Assembly (NCBI RefSeq): GCF_015221875.1
Contig: NZ_JACYGY010000001.1
Location: 3,574,501-3,638,500 of the forward strand
Source of the DNA: Dyadobacter subterraneus
GTDB taxonomy: Bacteria; Bacteroidota; Bacteroidia; Cytophagales; Spirosomataceae
Direction of reading: 5' to 3'
Length of the DNA stretch: 64,000 nt
Positions 46,684 through 55,621 of this stretch are shown in pieces (the first letter of the stretch is position 1; every line of letters begins with the position of its first letter). The position numbers and the translations under genes were made by a program. The notes under the pieces are model-generated. The model was not told the DNA's origin and did no database searches. It saw nothing but the letters and a program-made list of their open reading frames with translations.

Positions 46684-47489
46684 AAGATAGTCTCAATTTT
46701 TTCAGCTTCTGCAATCAGCGCTTTATCAATAAAACGGCTGGTATTAATTTCTTTACTGATCAATTTAGGCTTATAAATTTCTTTAAAACTCACATAATCA
46801 AGTCCAAAATTCCAGTGGTCAGTCAGTTTTCTGAAAACGTCTTTATCAGACTGTAAAAGTGCCCCGAAATTAACGACCGTGTAATTTTCTTTTGACAAAC
46901 GGGACATTGATTTCAGAATCTCTTTGTTATATAATATCCAGATTTTCAAAAAGTTGGCTGCCCGTTCTTTACAAAGTTCCTGAATCCTTTTTTGAATTTC
47001 CAGCTTCTTCCTGTACTCTTTAAACAGTCCTTTTTTAACAATATCATCAGTTGGATAAATGACCTTATAAGTCCTGCTGATCAATGAACTTACCGTAGAT
47101 TTCCAATCCCGGAAAACAACCAGATAATAGGCTTCCGGTAATAAGTTTTCATAATCCCGAAGAAAAAGACAGGTCCTTGGATCCTTCCAGCCCCATTCTT
47201 TGAAAGCATTGTTTTTCTTTGAAATGATACTTTGTAAAAACTCACGTTCTTCCAGCACCAATGCCGGAACCGGCGTATCAGTAAAACCTGAATCTTCTAT
47301 ATTTTTGTTTCTCAAAATCTGCTTTTGCGCTTCATAAAAATCTATATCCTCATAGTGGCCATCATCATTGCCAATGCCTGCACCCAAAAGATTTTCACCA
47401 ACATTTAAACCGCAACGATATAACCACTGTGTAGTCAGCGACGTACCAGACCGATGCATTCCGGCAATAATCAGGGTTTTATTTTGCAT
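46662..47489 (-). CDS. sulfotransferase family protein
   Basis: A 275-residue P-loop sulfotransferase. The 5'-phosphosulfate loop is GMHRSGTSLTT (residues 10-20) and the 3'-phosphate site includes WGWKDPRTCLFLRDYENLLPEAYYLVVFRDWKSTVSSLI. It would transfer sulfate from PAPS to a glycan, lipid or other acceptor. Start overlaps the APS kinase stop by 11 bp, so the two are co-translated: the kinase makes the donor used here. Acceptor unknown. Confidence 0.9.
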   Translation of the reverse strand: MQNKTLIIAGMHRSGTSLTTQWLYRCGLNVGENLLGAGIGNDDGHYEDIDFYEAQKQILRNKNIEDSGFTDTPVPALVLEEREFLQSIISKKNNAFKEWGWKDPRTCLFLRDYENLLPEAYYLVVFRDWKSTVSSLISRTYKVIYPTDDIVKKGLFKEYRKKLEIQKRIQELCKERAANFLKIWILYNKEILKSMSRLSKENYTVVNFGALLQSDKDVFRKLTDHWNFGLDYVSFKEIYKPKLISKEINTSRFIDKALIAEAEKIETILQKKTTF

Positions 47490-48066
47490 AGGTCAGGGAT
47501 TTGAGAAAAGAATCGTTGAATTTCCCGGGTTGGGGATTCTTAGCATTTATTTGTTTCAAAATCAACTCGCACAAATCTCTTGTGCTGTCTTCGATCGTTT
47601 TTTCAGAGGTATTGATGTAAAGATCCGGCTGTTCAGGTTTTTCAAACATGTCGTTTATACCGGTAAGATTTTTGATTTTCTGAGGATCATCGTCGGCAAG
47701 AAGTGTCCTTTTGTACAACCCTTTGGTATCTCTTTGATATAAAATTTCCAATGGACAATCCAGAAAAATGGTTTTGACATTCGGATATTCCCGGATCAAT
47801 TCCGCCCTTGTTTCCTCATAGGGATTGATCACACTCATGATAGCAACAATTCCCTGAGCCGAAAACCGGCTGGCAATGAATCCAAGTCTCCGGATATTTT
47901 CCTGCCTGTCAGCCTTTGAAAAACCAAGATCCTTACAAAGTCTACTTCGGTAAACATCTCCGTCGATAATCTCTGCACGTATCCCGTTTTCCAGAAGCAG
48001 GTTCTTCGTATTTTCTGCCAGGGTTGTCTTGCCTGCTCCTGATAAACCGCAAAATTGAATGATCAT
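47479..48066 (-). CDS. cysC: adenylylsulfate kinase
   Basis: A 195-residue APS kinase: P-loop GLSGAGKTT (7-15), DGDVYRSRLCKDLGFSKADRQENIRRLG (APS-binding), and KGLYKRTLLADD. It phosphorylates adenylylsulfate to PAPS. No ATP sulfurylase (cysDN) gene is next to it, so APS must come from an enzyme encoded elsewhere. Overlap with the sulfotransferase gene points to PAPS supply for sulfation rather than for assimilation alone. Confidence 0.93.
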   Translation of the reverse strand: MIIQFCGLSGAGKTTLAENTKNLLLENGIRAEIIDGDVYRSRLCKDLGFSKADRQENIRRLGFIASRFSAQGIVAIMSVINPYEETRAELIREYPNVKTIFLDCPLEILYQRDTKGLYKRTLLADDDPQKIKNLTGINDMFEKPEQPDLYINTSEKTIEDSTRDLCELILKQINAKNPQPGKFNDSFLKSLTYAK

Positions 48067-48483
48067 AAGTCTGCTATTTTATTTCGGGGATGCATCATCA
48101 AATTTTAAAAGTATTCTTGAAGGTGTTTTATACTAATTATTGGATACAAAAATCGTGCAACTGAAATTTTACAATTTCATAATATGTCCCGCTCTTTAAT
48201 ACTCACAAAAATCCCCGGTTGTTGCATCAGCTTAACATTAAGACAATTTAATGTAACCATAATTAACTTCAATCTAACAATCTATTTCTCAGTAATATAC
48301 AAAAATAAAATTTTTATCCCTTAATTATCTGACTGGAAATAAACTGATTACGGTCATAGTTTCACCCTACTTCGGTCATTTCCCGACGGATACGAAAAGA
48401 TGAATTTTACATCAGGAAATGGATTTGGAAATCATGTTTATGATTCTGAAAACATCCTGAACTACATAAAAAAAATCTAAGTT
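48067..48483. promoter_or_regulatory. 417-bp divergent region between cysC and the CoA-transferase gene
   Basis: AT-rich, no coding frame. The dyad TGAAATT-TTAC-AATTTCA (48162-48179) lies 95 bp upstream of cysC. CGGTCAT occurs twice in direct orientation (48351-48357 and 48373-48379, 22 bp apart), about 105 bp before the CoA-transferase start. No clear -7 box is seen. Confidence 0.45.
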
Positions 48484-49812
48484 ATGAGCATGCCAACATA
48501 CGTTTCAGCAGAAGAAGCGGTAAAACATATTAAATCAGGAAACAGGGTTTTTATTCACGGAAGTGCTGCTACGCCGGTACATTTGGTGGAAGCATTACAG
48601 CGCCGTCACTGGGAGTTGAAAAATGTTGAATTTATAAGCATTACAACGTTGGGTGAAGTCGATTTCAATAATCCTGTCCACCACAACAGTTTCTTTTTCA
48701 ATTCACTTTTCGTCTCGGCCAATACGCGTTCGGTCGTCAATAGCGATTATGGAGATTATGTGCCAATTTTTTTAAGCCAGATTCCACAGTTGATTAAAAA
48801 CGGAAAGTTGCCGGTTGATGTGGCATTGATTCAGGTTTCTCCACCGGATGCACACGGTTTTTGTTCACTTGGCACATCTGTCGATATTGCGAGAGCTGTT
48901 GTGGATACTGCCAAATATATCATTGCGCAGGTAAATCCGAATATGCCTCGCACGCATGGCGACGGTTTCGTTCATATCAGCAAAATAAACAATCTGGTTT
49001 GGCATGATACGGCTTTACCGGAAGTAGATTATTCACTCAATGTAAAAAATGCCACCATCCAAATCGGGAAAAATATTGCTTCTCTGATTGAAGACGGTGC
49101 CACTTTACAGGTTGGAATCGGTGCAATTCCTGACCAGGTTTTGAAAAATCTTAACCATCTGAAAAATCTTGGATTACATACAGAAATGTTGTCGGACGGA
49201 GTAATTCCTCTTATTGAAAATGGTGTAATTGATAATAGTCGTAAAAAACTGAACAGGGGAAAATCTGTAACTTCTTTTATGGTGGGTACGAAAAAACTCT
49301 ATGATTTCGTGAATGATAATCCGGCTGTGAGGGTCATGGATATTGGTTATGTAAATGATACAAGTATCATCCGTCAGAATCAGAAAGTTACCGCCATCAA
49401 TTCTGCTCTGGAACTGGATTTAACAGGACAAGTTTGCGCGGATTCATTGGGCACTTATCAATATTCGGGTATCGGGGGACAAATGGATTTCATTCATGGC
49501 GCATCACTTTCAGAAGGCGGAAAACCGATTATTGCTTTACCTTCCATAACTTCTTCCGGTGCTTCCAGAATCGTTCCATTCCTGAAAGAAGGCGCTGGTG
49601 TGGTGACTACCCGGGGTCATATTCATTGGGTAGTAACAGAATTCGGAATTGTGGACTTGTTTGGAAAAAGTTTGAAACAAAGAGCGAGAGCACTGATCAG
49701 CATTGCACATCCCAGTCATCGGGAATCTTTGGAGCAGGCTTTTTGTGAACGTTTCGGAAGTTATAATCGTCCGGCCATGACCGGAATTTCTGAAAGGGTT
49801 TTTCACGGGTAA
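48484..49812 (+). CDS. acetyl-CoA hydrolase/transferase family protein (4-hydroxybutyrate or acetate CoA-transferase type)
   Basis: A 442-residue full-length family I-like CoA-transferase/hydrolase: VFIHGSAATPVHLVEALQRR near the N-terminus, then VDVALIQVSPPDAHGFCSLGTSVD, LQVGIGAIPDQVLKNL, GVIDNSRKKLNRGKSVTSFMVGT and GIGGQMDFIHGASLSEGGKPIIALP. It moves CoA between acids such as acetate, succinate or hydroxybutyrate, or hydrolyses acyl-CoA. Exact substrate cannot be told. Single gene. Confidence 0.92.
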   Translation: MSMPTYVSAEEAVKHIKSGNRVFIHGSAATPVHLVEALQRRHWELKNVEFISITTLGEVDFNNPVHHNSFFFNSLFVSANTRSVVNSDYGDYVPIFLSQIPQLIKNGKLPVDVALIQVSPPDAHGFCSLGTSVDIARAVVDTAKYIIAQVNPNMPRTHGDGFVHISKINNLVWHDTALPEVDYSLNVKNATIQIGKNIASLIEDGATLQVGIGAIPDQVLKNLNHLKNLGLHTEMLSDGVIPLIENGVIDNSRKKLNRGKSVTSFMVGTKKLYDFVNDNPAVRVMDIGYVNDTSIIRQNQKVTAINSALELDLTGQVCADSLGTYQYSGIGGQMDFIHGASLSEGGKPIIALPSITSSGASRIVPFLKEGAGVVTTRGHIHWVVTEFGIVDLFGKSLKQRARALISIAHPSHRESLEQAFCERFGSYNRPAMTGISERVFHG

Positions 49813-49824
49813 GGTTTAATTTAA

Positions 49825-49884
49825 CCGCAATGGGCGCAATAGAATACGCAATGGATGCAAAGGAATTGCTTCATTGCGTATTCT
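49825..49884. repeat. small tandem and inverted repeat behind the CoA-transferase gene
   Basis: Two imperfect copies of CGCAATGGRYGCAA (49826 and 49847) overlap an inverted repeat AGAATACGCAATG (49841-49853) with CATTGCGTATTCT (49872-49884), 13 bp perfect with an 18-nt loop. It lies between converging genes and could act as a bidirectional terminator, though no T run follows closely. Confidence 0.6.
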
Positions 49885-49902
49885 GCTTTGATAGAAAAAA
49901 TT

Positions 49903-50427
49903 TTATGCGCTAACTGTTGTTCTTTTTAAAATCAGCGCACAGATTATTGAAACAACCAGACCGACAGGGAAAATTTCGGCATAGGTTAATAAAATAACGA
50001 ATAAAGGATTTTTGTACATTTCCTTATAGCTGTCCATTTCTGCAACTGTGTCTTTTATTTCCGCTGGTGTGCTTCCGCCCTCTTTGGCATGCTGGATCAT
50101 CGTTGCGGAATATTTATCCATAAAATCTGGTACGAATAAATAATAATCAACCAGCCAGACAAGTACGTAAATACTTGAAGCGATCAGGGAAACATATAAT
50201 CCGATTTTGAAAGCTTCCAGAAATGTGGCTCTACCACCATTGAATTTATCCCGGAAATTTTTCACAGCAACGAAGATCAGGGAAAAAGCAAGGATCATCG
50301 ATGCATACCCCAGCACCATGCTGCCTTCAAAATCCCCGCTTTTATAACAGAGATTTGCTGAGGTAATCATCATGGTCGAAACGATGGCTCCTGCAATTAA
50401 TCCGCAAACAATAATATTCCTTTTCAT
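49903..50427 (-). CDS. DUF4199 membrane protein
   Basis: A 174-residue protein with four TM segments (residues about 5-22, 35-55, 70-95, 140-165) and an amphipathic loop rich in charged residues between TM3 and TM4 (MIQHAKEGGSTPAEIKDTVAEMDSY). This is the DUF4199 pattern of Bacteroidota. Function unknown. The gene to its right (same strand) is the LuxR-type regulator, but a promoter-like region (50459-50487) lies between. Confidence 0.88.
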   Translation of the reverse strand: MKRNIIVCGLIAGAIVSTMMITSANLCYKSGDFEGSMVLGYASMILAFSLIFVAVKNFRDKFNGGRATFLEAFKIGLYVSLIASSIYVLVWLVDYYLFVPDFMDKYSATMIQHAKEGGSTPAEIKDTVAEMDSYKEMYKNPLFVILLTYAEIFPVGLVVSIICALILKRTTVSA

Positions 50428-50458
50428 TTACTCAATGATGTTTAGGTTTGACATGCTG

Positions 50459-50487
50459 CAAAGGTGATATGTGCTGTGTTATTTCAA
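50459..50487 (-). promoter_or_regulatory. possible promoter of the DUF4199 gene
   Basis: On the minus strand, TTG (50485-50487), 18 nt, then CACCTTTG (50459-50466), one mismatch from TAnnTTTG, with the ATG 31 nt further on. Confidence 0.4.
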
Positions 50488-50543
50488 TTCATACTTTTGG
50501 GTGATTTTGTCGCCCATGCTGGATTTCACTCCAAAGTATTACC

Positions 50544-51020
50544 TCATTTGGCAATGATATTCAGCCTTTTGGCTTTTTCGGTAGCCTGTGTCCGACTTTT
50601 TACCTCCATTTTCCCAAACAAATTTGAAGAATGCGTTTTTACAGTATTCAGTGAAACAAATAACTGATCAGCAATTTCCTGATTGCTATAACCAGCTGAA
50701 ATAAGTTGCAAAACTTCTAGTTCACGTTTACTGATACCAAGTTTTTCTACTTCATTATCGTTTGGTAAAAATGCATTTCCCGACGGAATAAAAACTTCTT
50801 TTTCCACAACAACCGTTTTAGGTTTTGTCAGTTTGAGCGCCAGCCAGATACCCAAACTGGTAAACAGAATTGCGATGGTGCCAATGTAAATTTCAAGCGA
50901 ATGGTTGATAATGATGAAGCGCATTTCCAGCCATTTCAATAAAAAAAGCAATACCGCCAGGGAAAGACCGTAGGTAATCACATGTTTATGCTTTGAAAAG
51001 AAATTCAATGCGCCTTTCAT
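50544..51020 (-). CDS. membrane-anchored LuxR-type transcriptional regulator
   Basis: A 158-residue protein: two N-terminal TM helices (about 14-30 and 43-62), a short linker, and a C-terminal LuxR helix-turn-helix (ISKRELEVLQLISAGYSNQEIADQLFVSLNTVKTHSSNLFGKM, about residues 92-135). No receiver domain. A DNA-binding domain tethered to the membrane by its N-terminus is uncommon; it may sense membrane state or need release. Neighbour on the same strand is DUF4199. Confidence 0.88.
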   Translation of the reverse strand: MKGALNFFSKHKHVITYGLSLAVLLFLLKWLEMRFIIINHSLEIYIGTIAILFTSLGIWLALKLTKPKTVVVEKEVFIPSGNAFLPNDNEVEKLGISKRELEVLQLISAGYSNQEIADQLFVSLNTVKTHSSNLFGKMEVKSRTQATEKAKRLNIIAK

Positions 51021-51088
51021 TTTTGCTTAATATTTATTTCAACCAAAAATAAAAATATTTTGACGCCTTAAAGTCTGTCCGCTTTTAA

Positions 51089-52399
<1,311 letters not shown>

Positions 52400-52417
52400 A
52401 TTAGTTTCTGGAATTGG

Positions 52418-52969
52418 TTATTTCGCTTCCAAAATATCCCGGACCTCCATCAATGCAAAACCAAGAAGATTAAGCCCGTTCCAATGGTTCGGGTTTTTAA
52501 TTTTTTCATCGACGGCCGCCAGGCCAACTCCCCAGACAACATCCACAGGACTTGCTTCAACTAAGATTCTGTCTTTGGTATTTGACAAAAATGCATCAAG
52601 TTCTTTATGTTGGGAAAATTTCAGCAAAGATCCCTTGATTACAATTTCTGATCTTTTTTCCAGCCAGACATCTTCCCTAAAATCACGCACCTGCCTGCCT
52701 AATTCCTTCGCCTCAGCTGGTGATTTTGCCAATATAATTTTTTGAAAAATATCATCATTATCAAATAAGGCGGCCTTTTGCGCCATCATCCAGTGCTCCG
52801 CTGTTTTATATATAACGCCGTCCTCAACAAAAGGCGCTGCCCACCATTGACTGAGACATGATGAAGTAATTAACCCACTCCGATCGGGTTGATTTCCCCA
52901 GAAGTATATAAACTTTTGACGATCTCCACGATCAAAACTTTCTAAAACCGACTCTAAATTGTATTTCAT
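52418..52969 (-). CDS. NADAR (YbiA-like) family protein
   Basis: A 183-residue protein of the NADAR family. The ATG at 52969 (MKYNLESVLESFDRG) is chosen over an upstream start that would add a hydrophobic tail unlike the family. Signatures: FIYFWGNQ, CLSQWWAAPFVEDGVIYKTAEHWMMAQKAALF, ILAKSPAEAKELGRQV and VVWGVGLA. Family members remove ADP-ribose-like groups or hydrolyse riboflavin precursors (YbiA type). No partner gene for ADP-ribosylation is near. Confidence 0.87.
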   Translation of the reverse strand: MKYNLESVLESFDRGDRQKFIYFWGNQPDRSGLITSSCLSQWWAAPFVEDGVIYKTAEHWMMAQKAALFDNDDIFQKIILAKSPAEAKELGRQVRDFREDVWLEKRSEIVIKGSLLKFSQHKELDAFLSNTKDRILVEASPVDVVWGVGLAAVDEKIKNPNHWNGLNLLGFALMEVRDILEAK

Positions 52970-53030
52970 TTTTAAATCACGATGCTGTTTCAAGAATACA
53001 AATTTTTGCTGGCTTAGAAAAAAAATATTA

Positions 53031-53399
53031 CTATTTCTTAGTCGTATGAATTTTACACAGAATCGTATAATCAACATAAAAAGTACCAAAAGGAATGATA
53101 CAGGCAAGCAGAACTTTCCAGGTTGTTTCCTGAAATTTCCAGTTGTATTCAACACCTACACTGATGGTATTTATTACAAAAAACAGAAATAAAAAGCCAT
53201 GAATTGGGCCCATCGTCTTAACAAGCGATGGATCATGATAGGCGTATTTGAGCGGAACTGCAATTAAAACCAGAATTAGCAGCGATAATCCTTCCAGCAA
53301 AGCTACCACCCGCAGCCTGCCAACTTTTGTTTTGAAAACTTCAACATCATTTAAAAGGTCCGTAAATATGGCCGGTTGGCCAAAGGTGAAAATGGCCAT
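53031..53399 (-). CDS. DUF3817 membrane protein
   Basis: A 122-residue protein with three TM segments and the DUF3817 pattern: LRVVALLEGLSLLILVLIAVPLKYA, MGPIHGFLFLFFVINTI and LACIIPFGTFYVDYTIL. Role unknown; relatives are small integral membrane proteins. Its start lies 49 bp inside the end of the preceding gene in another frame. Confidence 0.85.
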   Translation of the reverse strand: MAIFTFGQPAIFTDLLNDVEVFKTKVGRLRVVALLEGLSLLILVLIAVPLKYAYHDPSLVKTMGPIHGFLFLFFVINTISVGVEYNWKFQETTWKVLLACIIPFGTFYVDYTILCKIHTTKK

Positions 53400-53815
53400 G
53401 GAATAGCCACGAGAATGATTACCAGGGCTATGCCGAAAAAAATCGTTATGGTCCTGAATTTATTCGAGTCCAACGTCTGACGTTTTGCTGCTGATGAGCC
53501 AATAGTGATCAGAATAATAGAAATCGTCATCAGCGTAATGTGGATCATTCCAAAAAACATGAAGTCAAATTGTTTGATGGCTTCATGAAAATGTGAGCGA
53601 AAATACGCGATGAACGGACTATTAAAATAGAGCAAATAACCGATCGTCAGCTGAACGTGAGATATCGTTGCAGTGATATGGCGAACGCTGTCATCAGATT
53701 TTGAAAATGACAAATTTCCGCCCCATCCTCGCAAACTGCGGAAAAGCGCATATAACAAACTTAACAATACAAGCCAGCGGAAAATAGAATGGAAAAAGAG
53801 TAAATAAAAATACAT
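53351..53815 (-). CDS. small multi-pass membrane protein
   Basis: A 154-residue protein with about four TM segments and no recognised domain (MYFYLLFFHSIFRWLVLLSLLYALFRSLRGWGG; VQLTIGYLLYFNSPFIAYFR; MFFGMIHITLMTISIILITIG; ITIFFGIALVIILVAIPWPF). His residues at 9, ~45 and ~89 within or near helices recall a heme-binding cytochrome b561-like layout, but this is weak. Start at 53815 is one of two possible ATGs. Confidence 0.65.
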   Translation of the reverse strand: MYFYLLFFHSIFRWLVLLSLLYALFRSLRGWGGNLSFSKSDDSVRHITATISHVQLTIGYLLYFNSPFIAYFRSHFHEAIKQFDFMFFGMIHITLMTISIILITIGSSAAKRQTLDSNKFRTITIFFGIALVIILVAIPWPFSPLANRPYLRTF

Positions 53816-53885
53816 CGGGTTTATAATTTCATATTGCAAAGGTCAAATTAAACGAAGAACGATGTTAGGACAGACCAATACATTT

Positions 53886-54800
53886 TCAGGACATTTCAAT
53901 CATTTTTCGGAAATCGGTAGGAGTCATTTTTTCATATTTTTTAAACAAACGCGTAAAATATGACTGGTCTTCAAAACCTACTTCCATAGCCACCTCGCTG
54001 ATTGACAGCTCAGATTGACAAAGAAGAACTTTTGCCTCTGATACAATAGCTTCATCAATCCATTTTGTCGGAGATTTTGCAGTAACTGCTTTAACTGTTT
54101 TGTTGAGATGATTCGGAGAAATATTAAGCAGTGATGCGTAGTCAGAAACGAGGTGTTTGTCTTTGATATTGGAAAAAACAAGCTCCTTAAATTTGTTTGT
54201 AATCGAGATGGAAGATGCTTTTCCGGATATTGTCAGAGGTTGATAAACGTTTTTAACCTCACAAAAAAGTGCCAAAAGATAAGATTGAAAAATGTCCTGA
54301 TTTTTTAGTCCATTCTGTATGTATTCAACAAGAAGTCTTTTCAAAATGTGATGGATAAACTCCGAAGTTTCGGCATTAAGAGTAATCCTGGGATTCCCCC
54401 AAACTCTTAAAAACTCAAACTCCTTCAAAGGATCCGTTTTCCCAAACTTCCCGATCAGCAGATCATTATGTAAACCACAGATATAGCCCTTATTAATATC
54501 ACCTGTTTGAAAAGAAAACACTTGCCCGGCAGGAACAAAAAGCATTTCATCCTTTTTAATTTTATAAACCTCACTCCCGATTTTCATCACCGCCTCCCCT
54601 TCCGTCAAATACAAAATGCTATGAATCGTGGATCGGGAAGCAGGCACATTATGTCGAACCAGCTGATACATTTCCTCTATCCTGGTGATAAAAAACTTAT
54701 GCTCCTCGACCTTCACAATATTTTTTAATGTATCAGAAGGCATAAATTTTCTGGTAAAAGACCTGGTATCATAAAGCCTGATTTTCCCGGAATTATCCAT
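53886..54800 (-). CDS. AraC-family transcriptional regulator
   Basis: A 304-residue regulator: N-terminal cupin-like domain (residues ~50-150; ILYLTEGEAVMKIGSEVYKIKKDEMLFVPAGQVFSF) and two C-terminal helix-turn-helix motifs (LNISPNHLNKTVKAVTAKSPTKWIDEA and SISEVAMEVGFEDQSYFTRLFKKYEKMTPTDFRK). The methyltransferase gene lies 19 bp upstream on the same strand, so they may be co-transcribed. Target unknown. Confidence 0.93.
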   Translation of the reverse strand: MDNSGKIRLYDTRSFTRKFMPSDTLKNIVKVEEHKFFITRIEEMYQLVRHNVPASRSTIHSILYLTEGEAVMKIGSEVYKIKKDEMLFVPAGQVFSFQTGDINKGYICGLHNDLLIGKFGKTDPLKEFEFLRVWGNPRITLNAETSEFIHHILKRLLVEYIQNGLKNQDIFQSYLLALFCEVKNVYQPLTISGKASSISITNKFKELVFSNIKDKHLVSDYASLLNISPNHLNKTVKAVTAKSPTKWIDEAIVSEAKVLLCQSELSISEVAMEVGFEDQSYFTRLFKKYEKMTPTDFRKMIEMS

Positions 54801-54819
54801 AGCTTATGAATTAAAAGGG

Positions 54820-55491
54820 CTACTTTTTAGCAAATACAATTACGACCGGCCTTTCCACTTCTTCTCCCAAATTACGCTTCGTCACTTCCAGTTCTTCAAT
54901 TGTTTTTTCAATTTTGAAATGAGCGTCTATTAATAGATTTTCGGCTTCGGCTTTATTATAAAGCGTAAAACCAAATTTGGTAAAGGGCAGCTGTTTCATA
55001 AAAGTGCTGTCGGAAAAGGAAAGCGCAAAAGTGCCGCCGGGTTTTAAAATACGAAATATTTCCGTCGAATATACCAGTGGATTTTCCCAGAAATAAACGG
55101 TATTGACGGTAAAAATTTTATCAAAACTGTTATCCGGAAATTCAATTGTATTTCCGTTAGAAAGAGCAAAAGCAACACTTCCAGCTGAGATGAGATTTTC
55201 ATTCAATTCAGAGGATTCCGCTACCATCGTTTCAGAAATATCAATTCCCTGATACTTTATGTTTTCGGCCAATTCAATTATCGAACTGACATGAGCGCCT
55301 TTTCCGGGGCCAATTTCCAGGACATAATCATTCGCTTTTATTTCAAGCAAATCAATCGTTCTGTGAATCATCTGACCGTTACCGTGGCTCATGCGTTCAC
55401 CCGTTTTGACACCTTCCGAACCATGCGGGTTGGCAAGTTGTTGGGCCATTTCTTTCAACTCTTCTTCGCTCCACTCTTTATTCATTTTCAA
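54820..55491 (-). CDS. SAM-dependent methyltransferase
   Basis: A 223-residue class I methyltransferase: SAM-binding LEIGPGKGAHVSSIIEL near residue 60, acidic motif II QGIDISETMVAESSEL, motif FDKIFTVNTVYFWENPL, and FRILKPGGTFALSFSDS, the UbiE/Erg6-like arrangement. Acceptor unknown. Divergent from the P450 gene across 130 bp and followed by an araC-type gene. Confidence 0.9.
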   Translation of the reverse strand: MKMNKEWSEEELKEMAQQLANPHGSEGVKTGERMSHGNGQMIHRTIDLLEIKANDYVLEIGPGKGAHVSSIIELAENIKYQGIDISETMVAESSELNENLISAGSVAFALSNGNTIEFPDNSFDKIFTVNTVYFWENPLVYSTEIFRILKPGGTFALSFSDSTFMKQLPFTKFGFTLYNKAEAENLLIDAHFKIEKTIEELEVTKRNLGEEVERPVVIVFAKK

Positions 55492-55621
55492 TCATTATTT
55501 GTCGGGACAATTTAGTAAGGAAAATTTTACTGATTTCCTTTTCGTTTATATTTACTTTTATTCCCGGTCTGTCGATTGAAAATTCTTCCCGTTAACCAGG
55601 TCAAAAAAATACAAGTTTATT

